In this document: one piece after another, positions 1 through 9,835 of the stretch
How the letters are laid out: each line of letters opens with the position of its first letter
Numbering within the stretch: the stretch's first letter is position 1
DNA from: Corynebacterium sp. MSK041
GTDB lineage: Bacteria; Actinomycetota; Actinomycetes; Mycobacteriales; Mycobacteriaceae
Length of the DNA stretch: 64,000 nucleotides
Direction of reading: 5' to 3'
Assembly: GCF_030232265.1 (NCBI RefSeq)
Contig: NZ_JASPJK010000009.1
Coordinates: 30,523-94,522 of the forward strand
Position numbers and translations under genes: made by a program
The notes under the pieces: model-generated
What the model was told of the DNA's origin: nothing
The model's input: only the letters and a program-made list of their open reading frames with translations
Database searches by the model: none

Positions 1-3000
1 CGATGGTGATCTCCCGGATCACCGCTGGTTCCCCGGACCAGTTGGCGTTATCAGCAGGGGCACTAATAGCAATGACAATGCCTTCAAGCGCGGCAAGTTC
101 CGGCTGCTGCGGGACCTTGATGGAAAAACGCTCGCCCGTCAATGTGCCGGTAGTGAGGACGGGCAAGTCGGTGTCTGCAGTATCTCGAGCCTCGCGCGGG
201 AGGGCATAGATGGTGTAGTCGAGCCCACCGGTCTCACTGTTGAGGATGATGTTGCGCGCGGTGAACGTCGTGCTGCCGGCGCGCTCCTGTGGGGTGAGCA
301 CAATCCGGTCGCCGGGTGACACGGTTGCGGTGGTGGCGGTATCTCCATCCGTCAGCGCATCAAAGGCAGGATCGGCGGCGCGGGAAGAAATGATCACGGC
401 GGGCGAGGGTGAATCGGTGGAGTCCTTCTCAGCCTGTTCCACCTGTTCCACCGAGTCCTTGGTCACCGGCGCATCGGGGTTCTTGCTGAACTGGCTGATG
501 ATGAAGACGGTCAGCGCAGCAATCGCGACAACAGCCACGATGGCCACCGACACCAGCGCGGTTGCGCCAATGGTGCCCACACCACGTGCACCAAAACCAG
601 CGACGCGTGCCGGCTGCGGTTCAGTTTCCGGGGCGGGCTGGGGTGTCGGCTGGGGTGCTTCCAGGGTGTTATCCAGCGTGGCGTCTGGCTGCGTTGCTGC
701 CATGAGGACCTCACGTGCGGAATCGCAGGCAGCTTCATCGGCCTCAGCGCTCGCGGTGGCCAGCACCGTGGGGAAGGCGAGGACAACAATGCCGTCCTGG
801 GTCACGCGCATGCGGTTGCGGTTATCCAGACCCAGCGCCAGGCCACGCTCATGGGCGGCGTGGATGGACTCGGTCAGTGGCACCATTGCGGCATGGACGG
901 CGTCTTCCACCAGCGGTGTGGTGGATTCGGCCACGGCCTGCAGGGAGGACCCGCTGATCCACTCCGCCACAACGAGGCAGCCGGTGCGGTAGGAAATGAC
1001 ATCCAGGATCGGGGCGACTGCGGGCAGGTGTAGTGCTGCGATCTCCCGGGTGCGGTGCGCCACCCCAGCAGCATCAAGCGCAGCCTGGCGCGGTGGCACG
1101 GGAGCCAGTGGCGCGGCACCACACGTATCCACGAAGGTCAGCGCCACCGTCCGGCCGGTACGCAACTCCGTGGCTTGCCAGAAGCGCGCACTCCCGGCGG
1201 AACCGTGGTCGCGTAGGAGACGGAAACGCCCGTCGGAGACTGCCGCGCCGGGCACCAGCCGTGGTCCGCGCACAACACCAGCGGACATGGGGGGTGGGAC
1301 GGGGGAGGTGTTGAAGGTGTCGTCGACAAGAAATTGAACCGGAACATCCTCGGCCGCAACGCTGGCGGCGGGCGTGGTCCGAATGATCTTGTTCAGGCCT
1401 GGGATCTTGGCCAGCGCGGCGCCGAGGCTGCGCACTTCGGTGAGGTCAGAGAAGGATAGGACGATGCCGGTGACAATGACGAAGATGATGCCCAGCACCG
1501 CGACTTCCACCAGGAGGCCCACCGAACCCGGAATCAGCGGGGGCAGGATGTCGAGGAAGAAGCGGGTCATTACCGCTGCGGCGATGCCAACCAGGCCAGC
1601 TGCTGCCGCCCACACTGCGGTGTGCAATACGTCCTTGAAGCCCAGGTTGCCCAACTTGCGGTGCAGCAAAAACGCACCAACGATCGCGCCGGCCACGAAA
1701 CCGAAACCGTTGGCCGCGCCGAGCAGCACCACCACTTGGTCGGGGCTTGCCGCCACGGATGGGGCGAGCATGGCCAGCACCACCTTGGTCACCGTGATGC
1801 CGGCGATGATGAACGTGGGTGTCCAGGCTTCTTCCCGCGCGTAAAACACGCGCAGGTGCAGCATCACCAGAGCGTACGGGATAAGCGTGAACGCGGAGAA
1901 ACTCAGCGTCATACCCAGTGTGCGCGCATCCGTTTCGGTGAACTGGCCGTAGTGGAACAGGGCGACACCGATGTCGGGGCCCAGCGCCGTCATGAAGATG
2001 ATGATGGGAATGAGCGCGATGAACGTGAGCTTCGTGCCCAAGGTCAGATCGCGCACCACCGCGGCATCATCACCATCCGCCGCATTGCGGGACAGGCGAG
2101 GCATGATCGCGGTGAGAAGAGTCACGCCGATGATGCCGTACGGCACCTGTAACAGCAGCCAGTGCTGCATGTAAATCGCCGGGGCGGAACTGTAGGCCTC
2201 TGACGCGATGCGGTTGTTAATGATGTAGCCGAGCTGCGAAATAGCCACGTACGTGACAATGGCCACGGCCATGCCACCGAACTGCTTCAGCCGGTCATCC
2301 AACCCCCATAGTGGCCGCAGATCAATGTTGAGGCGCCGCAGCGCCGGCACCATGATCAGGCACTGCACCACCACACCAAGCGTGGTGCCCAAACCCAGCA
2401 ACAGCACGTGCGGGTCCATCACACCGGTGAGGTCATCCTTTTCAATACTGCCCGGCAGCAGCATGTACAAGGCCAGCACCGCGATGGACACCAAGTTGTT
2501 CACCACCGGCGCCCACGCGCCGGGCCGGAACACTTCCTTCGTGTTCAGCACCGCCATGAATAGGGAGAACAGCCCGTAGAACATGATCTGCGGCAAGAGT
2601 AGATAGGCGAAGGAGGTGGATTGCACCACATTGACTTCACCGTCCGCGTCCAACATCACGCGCGTGAGTAGCGGTGCCGCTATCACCGTGATCACCGTGA
2701 CTACGGTGACCAACGTCAATGTCAGTGTGAACAGCCGCCGGATAAACGCAGCACCCTGGTCCGCGTCTTCCTTCTCCGCGCGCACGAGCACCGGCACCAC
2801 CAAGGCGGTGAGAACCGAGCCGAGCACGATCTCCGTGATCATGTTCGGCAGAGTGTTCGCGGTATTGAAAGCGGAGGCCACCGCACCGCCAAGCGCGGAG
2901 GTGATCATCACCGTGCGGATGAACCCGGTGATGCGCGACATCAACGTCGCCACAGCCATCGAGCCGGTTGAGCGCACGACAGAACTGTCGCTCGCGGGCT

Positions 3001-3019
3001 TCCGTTCAAGCTGCGTCAC
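1..3019 (-). CDS. murJ: MurJ/MviN lipid II flippase with pseudokinase-like domain (3' end outside window)
   Basis: This gene encodes the membrane flippase that moves lipid II across the cytoplasmic membrane for peptidoglycan synthesis. I read it from a GTG at 3017-3019, with GGAG seven bases upstream, and it stays open to the window edge (1006 codons). The first ~530 residues are hydrophobic and of MOP-superfamily type. A soluble kinase-like domain follows, then a single membrane span near residues 823-843 and an exported C-terminal region. This matches the actinobacterial long form, whose pseudokinase domain is known to recruit FHA-domain regulators. The C-terminus and stop lie left of the window. 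The DUF6049 and NUDIX genes upstream on the same strand form a conserved cluster with it. Confidence 0.93.
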   Translation of the reverse strand, partial: MTQLERKPASDSSVVRSTGSMAVATLMSRITGFIRTVMITSALGGAVASAFNTANTLPNMITEIVLGSVLTALVVPVLVRAEKEDADQGAAFIRRLFTLTLTLVTVVTVITVIAAPLLTRVMLDADGEVNVVQSTSFAYLLLPQIMFYGLFSLFMAVLNTKEVFRPGAWAPVVNNLVSIAVLALYMLLPGSIEKDDLTGVMDPHVLLLGLGTTLGVVVQCLIMVPALRRLNIDLRPLWGLDDRLKQFGGMAVAIVTYVAISQLGYIINNRIASEAYSSAPAIYMQHWLLLQVPYGIIGVTLLTAIMPRLSRNAADGDDAAVVRDLTLGTKLTFIALIPIIIFMTALGPDIGVALFHYGQFTETDARTLGMTLSFSAFTLIPYALVMLHLRVFYAREEAWTPTFIIAGITVTKVVLAMLAPSVAASPDQVVVLLGAANGFGFVAGAIVGAFLLHRKLGNLGFKDVLHTAVWAAAAGLVGIAAAVMTRFFLDILPPLIPGSVGLLVEVAVLGIIFVIVTGIVLSFSDLTEVRSLGAALAKIPGLNKIIRTTPAASVAAEDVPVQFLVDDTFNTSPVPPPMSAGVVRGPRLVPGAAVSDGRFRLLRDHGSAGSARFWQATELRTGRTVALTFVDTCGAAPLAPVPPRQAALDAAGVAHRTREIAALHLPAVAPILDVISYRTGCLVVAEWISGSSLQAVAESTTPLVEDAVHAAMVPLTESIHAAHERGLALGLDNRNRMRVTQDGIVVLAFPTVLATASAEADEAACDSAREVLMAATQPDATLDNTLEAPQPTPQPAPETEPQPARVAGFGARGVGTIGATALVSVAIVAVVAIAALTVFIISQFSKNPDAPVTKDSVEQVEQAEKDSTDSPSPAVIISSRAADPAFDALTDGDTATTATVSPGDRIVLTPQERAGSTTFTARNIILNSETGGLDYTIYALPREARDTADTDLPVLTTGTLTGERFSIKVPQQPELAALEGIVIAISAPADNANWSGEPAVIREITI

Positions 3020-3078
3020 AGGTTCTCCAAAGGGGTCAAAGATAGATATGGCAGAGCTGCCATAGGACTATGGGTATG

Positions 3079-5598
3079 TTAGCCCTCCTGCGCCACACGT
3101 TTCACGCCGCGAGACTCACGCTGATCACCCCGCCGCTTCCCACGCTGGAACATCAACGCGAAAACAAACAGGGCGCTGGCACCCGCAATGATGATCCAAT
3201 TCTGCACCGCACCACCTGCGGTTTGAACAGCAATGTCTACCGGCTGGGAGATCGGCTGGCCCTCCGGTGTGGCCAGGTAGAGCTGTAGTTTCGTCTGCTC
3301 GTCGCTTTCTTCCAAGTCCGCCGTCATCTGCAGGGTCAGCGAGCCGCGCGCGGGGATGCGGAACTCAGAAGGTGTGTTCAGGTGCGCGCCTTCGGGGCCC
3401 TTGTACAGGATCGATGCATCCACCGGCAGGGGCAGCCCGTTCTGCGCCACGATGAGCAGCGGGGAGGACTCCGAAGCACGGGTGTACACATTGCCCGGTG
3501 GGATTAAGGTGATGGCGGCGCGCAGGCCAGCCAGCGCATCGCGGTTGCCGTTGAGCCGCTGCCGGGTGCGTTCCTGCGCCTCCATGTAGCCGGTGTAGGA
3601 CCGTCGGCCTGTCACTGTCAGGGCGGTGAGCAGATCCTGGCGCAGGGGCAAGGTGTAGCCGTAGCGGGTCAGTGCGATGGCGGGTTCGCTGCCGAGGAGG
3701 GACGTGAGATCGTCGATAAACGCCCCCTGCTGCGACGCATTGAGCACTTCCGTGTCGGAGTAGACCGTCGGATCAGCCTCCCACAGGCTTGGCTCGCCGG
3801 GGATGAGCTGTGCCGGGTCATCCGGCATGCGGGTGTAGTCCGCCAGGCTCATGGGCACGCTCGTGTGCTCGCGGAAGAGCTCGCTGACCGTTTCCATCAC
3901 TGCCCGCGCGGTCTTCGGTTCCCACGCGGCTGGCGGTGCTACGAGGACAGGCTCCGGCGCTTTGGTGCTCTCCCCCACCACCACGTGCGAGGTCGCTGCG
4001 GTGCGCACCGCCGTGGCCGCGGTGTTATCCCGCGCCACCTGCGAGTCCCGCGTGTAATCAAAGCGCAAGTGATCATCGGAAAAACCTGTGGTCTCCGGGT
4101 TCGGCCCGGTGGCTGCCAGGATCGACGCGAGCTCATAATCAAAGCCCACACCCACCACGCCGGGGCGTAGGTCCGTGAAACGACTGGGCGTAACGCTTAT
4201 CGACGTCGTATTGTCCGCCACCAACACCCTCACCGGTTGCGCGGGCTGCGGTGCAGCAATCCCCGCGGCATTGGGCATTGCCGGATCATCCAGTGTGGTC
4301 TGCTGCTCACCTTCCACGCGCCCATCCGGCTCACGGTCTGCGGTTTCCGTGGTGGTGCTCGTCTGCTCCTCCCACGCCCCCTGCATTCCTACTTCCGTCA
4401 CGCGGGACCGGCTGTGATCAGCCCAACCCATGCCCGGCAGAGTCGTGTCGGTGAGGTAGCCCGACCCCGGCAGAACCACGTTGCGCATGACCGGGGTGCC
4501 CAGGACGCGCTCCGCGGTGAACGGCCCTCGTTCCAGTGCCTCACGCATGAGCCAGCGGTTACCCGTGCGTGCGACGGCCTCCAAGTCCGTGTTGGCCCAG
4601 GGCATAGCAAGCACGCACTTGTTTTTTGCCACTGCCCGGATCTTGTCCAGCCACGCCGCGGCATCATCAGCCCCGGTCCCCTCGGTGGAATCCTTGCCGG
4701 TGTCCGAGTTGCCCCAGGAATCACGCAGGCGCCGGCGTTTCTCGGCCGGGGCTGGCCTGTCATCATTCACGGTGTAGCCGCCCGCCATCCGGTCCACGGT
4801 GTCCAACAGCGCTGGGTCCACCGCCAGGCAGGTTTCATCCCCGGCACCCAACTCGCCATAAATATCCACCAGCTGATCCAGCCGGCCACCCGGCGCGATC
4901 TGCCCCGCTAGCTGCTCTGAGGACAGAATCAGTGGTGGCCGGTTGGGTGCCTCGCCCGTCTCCCCTGGGACGATGTCCACCGGCGCGGTAATGGGGTACA
5001 GCACGGACATGCCGGCGGGTGTGCGCTCAATTTCTGTGTTCGCCGCAGTTTCTGGCGCCGAACCCCGCACCGTCATGTGCCAGCGCTCCGTGTCTACGAC
5101 GGCACCGGCATTCTCCAGCACCATCATCACTGGCTGCGTCACCGTGACAGGGTGGTCTTCCGCATCAAAGGTCACCTCAACGTCCACGTGCCCATCCGGC
5201 GGCACCGTGGGTACTGTCACTTGCGCACCAGCCACCGTGTACTCCCCCACCTGCGCCACGGTTGCTGCCCGCGCATCCGTCAAGGATCCGGACACCGGTC
5301 CCCGGCGCGGGGTCAGCATCAGACCATCAGCGGGTTCTGCACCATCGTTGTGCACCCGTACTGTCGCACGAATGGTGTCGTTGCTGGGGGTGGTGGCGGG
5401 GGCGTCGATAAGCGAAATGCTTAACCCCTGGGTGCCTTCACCTAGTCTGATCTGCGAATTCACCCACTGGTCCGCCACCGTGGGATTATCCGGTGCGAGC
5501 GGCACCGGAATCGACTGCGCCGCGGCGAACGGCATCCCAGCAGCACACGCCACAGCAGCAACCGCCGCACTGCGCTTGCCCTGCTTGCCCCGCGACAT
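3079..5598 (-). CDS. DUF6049 family exported membrane-anchored protein
   Basis: This large envelope protein (839 residues) has unknown biochemical function. It begins with a basic stretch and an Ala-rich signal peptide ending near AAAQS. A long extracytoplasmic region follows, then one C-terminal membrane span (WIIIAGASALFVFALMF) and a basic cytoplasmic tail. DUF6049 proteins sit between the NUDIX gene and murJ in mycobacteria and corynebacteria, so a role in cell-wall assembly is inferred from context only. I chose the ATG at 5596-5598, which overlaps the NUDIX stop codon; a GTG one codon upstream is equally possible. Either start implies translational coupling. Two copies of the 11-base repeat lie inside the gene, at 4195 and 5403. 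Confidence 0.85.
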   Translation of the reverse strand: MSRGKQGKRSAAVAAVACAAGMPFAAAQSIPVPLAPDNPTVADQWVNSQIRLGEGTQGLSISLIDAPATTPSNDTIRATVRVHNDGAEPADGLMLTPRRGPVSGSLTDARAATVAQVGEYTVAGAQVTVPTVPPDGHVDVEVTFDAEDHPVTVTQPVMMVLENAGAVVDTERWHMTVRGSAPETAANTEIERTPAGMSVLYPITAPVDIVPGETGEAPNRPPLILSSEQLAGQIAPGGRLDQLVDIYGELGAGDETCLAVDPALLDTVDRMAGGYTVNDDRPAPAEKRRRLRDSWGNSDTGKDSTEGTGADDAAAWLDKIRAVAKNKCVLAMPWANTDLEAVARTGNRWLMREALERGPFTAERVLGTPVMRNVVLPGSGYLTDTTLPGMGWADHSRSRVTEVGMQGAWEEQTSTTTETADREPDGRVEGEQQTTLDDPAMPNAAGIAAPQPAQPVRVLVADNTTSISVTPSRFTDLRPGVVGVGFDYELASILAATGPNPETTGFSDDHLRFDYTRDSQVARDNTAATAVRTAATSHVVVGESTKAPEPVLVAPPAAWEPKTARAVMETVSELFREHTSVPMSLADYTRMPDDPAQLIPGEPSLWEADPTVYSDTEVLNASQQGAFIDDLTSLLGSEPAIALTRYGYTLPLRQDLLTALTVTGRRSYTGYMEAQERTRQRLNGNRDALAGLRAAITLIPPGNVYTRASESSPLLIVAQNGLPLPVDASILYKGPEGAHLNTPSEFRIPARGSLTLQMTADLEESDEQTKLQLYLATPEGQPISQPVDIAVQTAGGAVQNWIIIAGASALFVFALMFQRGKRRGDQRESRGVKRVAQEG
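4195..4205 (+). repeat. 11-base dispersed repeat GCTTATCGACG (in DUF6049 gene, first)
   Basis: Exact copy antisense to the DUF6049 gene, which reads TSIS there. This frame differs from the common LID frame. Confidence 0.85.
5403..5413 (-). repeat. 11-base dispersed repeat GCTTATCGACG (in DUF6049 gene, second)
   Basis: Exact copy in sense, encoding SLIDAP. AAGCATTTC lies directly upstream and CCCCCGCC directly downstream on the minus strand, nearly the same 28-base context as the trpE copy. Confidence 0.88.
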
Positions 5599-6410
5599 CA
5601 CCGCGGAGTCACCCGCCCCGCATCACGCTCCGCGCGCGCCAAATCCGGCATCCGATCAATCGCAATACGCGCCAACTTCCGCTCATCCGCATACGCCAAA
5701 TGCTCAATCAGCTCACTGATGGGCACCCACGCGACTTCGGTGACCTCCGGGTCGTCGTTATTCAGCACCCCATCGACATAGCGCAACAAATTGTGGTGCA
5801 CCGTCTTATGTATCCGCACGCCATCAGAGACAAACCAGTAGTCAATGACACCGAGCTCCTCAAACGGCTCCCCGTAAATCCCGGTTTCTTCCCACACCTC
5901 ACGGCGCGAGGTATCCCACTGATCCTCCCCCGGCTCCACATGCCCCTTCGGCATGGACCACAGCAGTCGCCCACGCCGATCAATACGGCCAATCAGCGCC
6001 ACATAAATCCGCGCCAGATTCACCGACCCGTCCTTACGCACCGCCTCCGCCATGCCGGATACAACGAGCCCACCCGCGCTCGTCTCATCCCGCGTCTCCA
6101 TCGTGTGCGACGGCGTGTACGTGCGCTTCGCACCGCTTGTCGACGAATTCGGCCGCCTATAGTAATTCTTCCCGCCACGCTTGTTGTTGCGCTGGTTACC
6201 CCGCTGATTCCCGCGCTTGCTGTGCTTGCTGTGCTGGCCACCCCGTTGGTTGCCCCGCTTGCGGTGCTTGTTAGGGTTCTGCTTCTCTGAACTCTTTTCC
6301 CCTGAGCCCTGCTTGTCTGGGCTCTGTTTATTTTGTGCATGGCCAGATCCGCGGCGGCGCCGGCGACGCCTCCGCTGTCCTTGGCCCTGCGGCGGGGTGT
6401 TCTCAGTCAT
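5598..6410 (-). CDS. NUDIX hydrolase with long basic N-terminal extension
   Basis: This is a 270-residue NUDIX hydrolase, likely cleaving a nucleoside-diphosphate-linked substrate, which cannot be named. The Nudix box is complete: GHVEPGED followed by REVWEETG fits GX5EX7REUXEEXGU. The first ~90 residues are extraordinarily rich in Arg, Lys, Asn and Gln, including a run of eight Arg near residue 13. This suggests a disordered nucleic-acid-binding tail. The same gene order (pcnA divergent from NUDIX, DUF6049, murJ) is known in Mycobacterium, where the counterpart is MutT4. It is divergent from pcnA and its stop overlaps the next start. Confidence 0.88.
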   Translation of the reverse strand: MTENTPPQGQGQRRRRRRRRGSGHAQNKQSPDKQGSGEKSSEKQNPNKHRKRGNQRGGQHSKHSKRGNQRGNQRNNKRGGKNYYRRPNSSTSGAKRTYTPSHTMETRDETSAGGLVVSGMAEAVRKDGSVNLARIYVALIGRIDRRGRLLWSMPKGHVEPGEDQWDTSRREVWEETGIYGEPFEELGVIDYWFVSDGVRIHKTVHHNLLRYVDGVLNNDDPEVTEVAWVPISELIEHLAYADERKLARIAIDRMPDLARAERDAGRVTPR

Positions 6411-6472
6411 TGTGTCCGATCGTATCCGGCGGGCTCATATATAGGGAACTTGAGGCCTGTAAGGTAAGGCGG

Positions 6473-8020
6473 GTGAATACTCCGACCAATACTTCGGCGA
6501 ATACTCCGACTAATCCGGTTGATCCCGCCGGACTGTTTAATCTGCCGGAGAAGGGGGACTCGACTGCGTTTATTGGGTTGTTGGCGCGGGCGGAGGGGGC
6601 CGTCGGAAAGCTTGATGGCCTGCTGGCCCCGCTGGCGCGTGCTTTTCATGCGCGCGGTGAGTCGTTGTACCTGGTGGGCGGGCCTGTGCGTGATGCGATG
6701 TTGGGGCGACTGGGCAATGACCTGGACTTCACCACTTCCGCGCGGCCAGAGGTCATCCACGAAATTCTCGACGAGTGGGGCGAGGCCGTCTGGGACACCG
6801 GCATTGAGTTTGGCACGGTGTCCGCGACGAAGGATGGCCAGCAGGTGGAAATCACCACATTCCGCGCTGACCTGTATGACGGCGTGACGCGCAACCCGGA
6901 AGTCACCTTCGGCGACACCGTCGAAGGCGACCTCGTGCGCCGTGATTTCCGCGTGAATGCGATGGCGATTGAGCTGGCGTCTGAGTCTTCTGGTTCTTCG
7001 AGCTCTGGGCTCGAATTAGACTTCCACGACCCCTGCGACGGCCTGAAAGACCTGCTCAACCATGTTCTGGACACCCCGCAGGAGCCGGAGGTGAGCTTCC
7101 GCGACGACCCGCTGCGGATGCTGCGCGCGGCACGGTTTGTGTCGCAGCTTGGCTTCACGGTGAGCCCGCGCGTGAAGCAGGCGATGACGGATATGGCGGA
7201 TGAGATTAACCGCATCACTGTTGAGCGCGTGCAGGCTGAGCTGGACAAACTCATGCTGGGCATCCAGCCGTGGGCGGGCATTGACCTGCTCGTGGAAACC
7301 GGCCTGGCGGACCACGTTCTGCCGGAGATTCCCGCGCTGAAACTGGAGCGCGATGAGCACATGCAGCACAAGGACGTCTACGCCCATTCACTGACCGTGC
7401 TGCGCCAGGCGACGGAGCTCGAGGACCCGGAAGAGGGCCCTGACCTGGTGCTGCGGTGGGCGGCGCTGCTCCACGACATTGGTAAGCCGGACACGCGTGA
7501 ACTCCATGACGGTGGTCGTGTGTCTTTCCACCACCACGAGGTCGTGGGCGCGAAGCTGGCCCGCAAGCGTATGCGCAAGTTGAAGTACCCCAAGCACGTC
7601 ATCGCTGATGTCAGCCAGCTGGTGTACCTGCACATGCGCTTCTACGGTTTCGGCGAAGGCCAGTGGACCGATTCCGCTGTCCGCCGCTATGTCACCGATG
7701 CCGGTGAACTGCTCCCGCGCCTGAACAAACTCGTGCGCGCCGACTGCACCACGCGCAACCCCAAGAAGGCCGCTCGCCTGCGCCGCACCTATGACCACCT
7801 GGAAGAACGCATCGCGGACCTCTCCGCCAAGGAGGACCTCGCCCGTGTCCGCCCGGACTTGGACGGCAACGAGATCATGCAGATCCTTGGCCTTAAGCCC
7901 GGCCCCGAGGTGGGTAAGGCCTGGAAGTACATGAAGGAACTCCGTTTGGAGCGCGGCGAGCTGGACCACGACGAGGCCGTCGCTGAGCTCAAGGCCTGGT
8001 GGGAGGCCAACCATGGCTGA
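6473..8020 (+). CDS. pcnA: CCA tRNA nucleotidyltransferase
   Basis: The enzyme adds or repairs the 3' CCA end of tRNA. The 515-residue protein has the class II nucleotidyltransferase signature GGPVRDAMLGR followed by DLDFTTSA, which carries the metal-binding aspartates. An RRDFRVNAMA motif and a C-terminal HD domain (HDIGKPDTRE) follow. I chose the GTG at 6473 because AAGG lies just upstream and the reading further upstream (into the divergent promoter region) is not protein-like. The short Thr/Asn-rich N-terminus is variable. It overlaps the next gene by eight bases, so the two are cotranscribed. Confidence 0.93.
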   Translation: MNTPTNTSANTPTNPVDPAGLFNLPEKGDSTAFIGLLARAEGAVGKLDGLLAPLARAFHARGESLYLVGGPVRDAMLGRLGNDLDFTTSARPEVIHEILDEWGEAVWDTGIEFGTVSATKDGQQVEITTFRADLYDGVTRNPEVTFGDTVEGDLVRRDFRVNAMAIELASESSGSSSSGLELDFHDPCDGLKDLLNHVLDTPQEPEVSFRDDPLRMLRAARFVSQLGFTVSPRVKQAMTDMADEINRITVERVQAELDKLMLGIQPWAGIDLLVETGLADHVLPEIPALKLERDEHMQHKDVYAHSLTVLRQATELEDPEEGPDLVLRWAALLHDIGKPDTRELHDGGRVSFHHHEVVGAKLARKRMRKLKYPKHVIADVSQLVYLHMRFYGFGEGQWTDSAVRRYVTDAGELLPRLNKLVRADCTTRNPKKAARLRRTYDHLEERIADLSAKEDLARVRPDLDGNEIMQILGLKPGPEVGKAWKYMKELRLERGELDHDEAVAELKAWWEANHG

Positions 8021-8621
8021 GTTCTTCTACGCTGACCGCCTCTTCACCGCGCTTGAGCGCGAGGAGCCTGCCCCGGGCATGCTCATGCTCGCCGCGCCGG
8101 GCATGCTTAGCGACGAATTCGCGCGCACCGTCGTCCTCATCATCGAACACAACCTGGAGCACACCCTCGGCGTTGTGCTCAACCGCCGCAGTGAGATCGC
8201 CGTGGCCAATGTTCTCACCGAATGGCTCGACTACGTTGCCAAACCTCAGGCGCTCTACCTTGGCGGGCCGCTTGGCCCCCAGGCCGCTATCGGTGTTGGC
8301 GTGACCACCGCCGGCACTGTGCTCGAGGAGCATCCGGAGTTCACCCGTCTGGCCAACCGCCTCGTCCACGTGGACCTACGCACCGATCCCACCACCCTCG
8401 ACGGCCTGCTCGAAGGCGTGCGCATCTTCGCCGGTTACGCCGAATGGGAGCCCGGCCAGCTCGACGAGGAGATTGAGCGCGGCGACTGGTACGTCGCCCC
8501 CGCCCTGCCCTCCGACGTCATCGCCCCGGCCGGCACCGACCTGTACAGCGACATCATGCGCCGCCAGCCCATGCCCCTGCCACTGTTCTCGACGTTCCCG
8601 GCGGATATTGATGACAACTAG
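8013..8621 (+). CDS. YqgE/AlgH family protein (UPF0301)
   Basis: This 202-residue protein belongs to the YqgE/AlgH family, a widely conserved group without a settled biochemical function. Family features visible are the N-terminal GMLMLAAPGML segment, the VVLIIEHN strand, the GVVLNRRS motif and the YLGGPL turn. It starts inside the 3' end of pcnA (ATG at 8013) and ends inside the first codons of the AzlC-like gene. The three genes therefore overlap head to tail and are probably one transcript. Confidence 0.9.
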   Translation: MAEFFYADRLFTALEREEPAPGMLMLAAPGMLSDEFARTVVLIIEHNLEHTLGVVLNRRSEIAVANVLTEWLDYVAKPQALYLGGPLGPQAAIGVGVTTAGTVLEEHPEFTRLANRLVHVDLRTDPTTLDGLLEGVRIFAGYAEWEPGQLDEEIERGDWYVAPALPSDVIAPAGTDLYSDIMRRQPMPLPLFSTFPADIDDN

Positions 8622-9339
8622 ATCCGAAATCCGCGGCGGCATCCGCGACACCTGGCTCGTCGGCCTTGGCCTCATCCCACTCGGCCTCGCCTTCGGCTTG
8701 GTCATGGTCCAAGCTGGCTTCGCGTGGTGGTGGACACCGATCTTCTCCATCATCATCTACGCCGGCTCGATGGAATTCCTCGCCGTCCAACTCGTCTCCA
8801 CCGGCGTCGGCCCACTGTCTGCCGCCATCACCGGCTTCATGGTCAACTTTCGCCACATTTTCTACGGCCTCACGTTCCCCCGCCACCTCATTTCTTCACC
8901 GCTCGGCCGCGCGTACAGCACTTATGCGCTTACCGACGAGTCCTACGCCATCTCTTCCTCCCGCCCCCCAACCGCCCCCAACTCTGGTGCCCGTGTCCTG
9001 ACCATTCAGATCCTGTGCCAGTTGATGTGGGTGCTGCCGGGCATCGTGGGGGCGTTGTTGGGGGCGACGATTCCGTCCTCAGTCATTGGCGTCGATTACG
9101 CACTGACCGCACTCTTCATTGTTCTGGCCTACGAGGCTTTCCGCGCGAACCCGGATTTCTCCCTGCCGCTGACCGCCACCGCGATCGCCGCGCTTCTTGC
9201 CGTGCTCGCTCCCAGCTGGCTCCTCATGGCCGGGTTGAGCGCCTACTTCCTCGTGCTCATCCTTCGTTATGCCCGGCCTGGCGTCGACCGGTCTCTTGAG
9301 CTCCGCGTCGGCCGTGCTTCTTCGGGTGGTGAAAAGTAG
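8611..9339 (+). CDS. AzlC family branched-chain amino acid exporter, large subunit
   Basis: This 242-residue membrane protein is the large subunit of an AzlC/AzlD (BrnF/BrnE type) exporter, which in Corynebacterium exports isoleucine, leucine, valine and methionine. The sequence shows the family's GGIRDTWLVGLGLIPLGLAFG start, the GSMEFLAVQL motif, NFRHIFYGL and several membrane spans. The ATG at 8611 is chosen because residues read from further upstream are a Pro/Ser-rich shadow of the AlgH gene. Its stop overlaps the GTG of the small subunit by one base. No Lrp-type regulator, the usual partner of brnFE, lies next to it. Confidence 0.9.
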   Translation: MTTRSEIRGGIRDTWLVGLGLIPLGLAFGLVMVQAGFAWWWTPIFSIIIYAGSMEFLAVQLVSTGVGPLSAAITGFMVNFRHIFYGLTFPRHLISSPLGRAYSTYALTDESYAISSSRPPTAPNSGARVLTIQILCQLMWVLPGIVGALLGATIPSSVIGVDYALTALFIVLAYEAFRANPDFSLPLTATAIAALLAVLAPSWLLMAGLSAYFLVLILRYARPGVDRSLELRVGRASSGGEK

Positions 9340-9695
9340 TGGGGGTTTTTGGTCTGCCTGAGGGCGTCACCTTATCTATGGTCGCCGCGGTACTCATCCC
9401 CGTGGCCATCGTCACCGTTTTACTGCGCGCCCTCCCCTTCTCTTTCCTCCGCCTCCTCAAAGGCAGCCCGTTCATTGACTTCCTCGGAGCCACCATGCCC
9501 GTCGGCGTGATGACGGTCCTGGTCGTCTACACCTTCTCCACCATCGCCCACGACCCTTCCGTCCCCCACGGCCTGCCCGCTGCCCTCATCGCCGGTGCCC
9601 TCACGCTTGCTCTCCACGCCTGGAAGCGCCGAGCCGGCCTTTCCATCCTCGCCGGCACCGCCGCCTACATGGTGTTGGTCAACCTGGTGTTTTAG
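9339..9695 (+). CDS. AzlD family branched-chain amino acid exporter, small subunit
   Basis: This 118-residue protein is the small membrane partner of the AzlC-like exporter. It is almost entirely hydrophobic with about three to four spans. It carries the family's LLRALPFSFL motif and the FLGATMPVGVMTVLVVY segment. It begins with a GTG that shares its first base with the stop codon of the large subunit, so translation is coupled. Function follows from family membership and gene pairing. Confidence 0.88.
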   Translation: MGVFGLPEGVTLSMVAAVLIPVAIVTVLLRALPFSFLRLLKGSPFIDFLGATMPVGVMTVLVVYTFSTIAHDPSVPHGLPAALIAGALTLALHAWKRRAGLSILAGTAAYMVLVNLVF

Positions 9696-9835
9696 TCGGT
9701 AGTTTAATCCCCGGGTGGTTCTGTTACCAAACTGAATTCTTGGCAAACTTTTGGTGAACAAGCTGTTCAGCGCTCTTTGCCGGCGTTAATCTGCAGTTGC
9801 TGTCTCACGTACTGCTTTCCACTCAAGGAGCTCCC

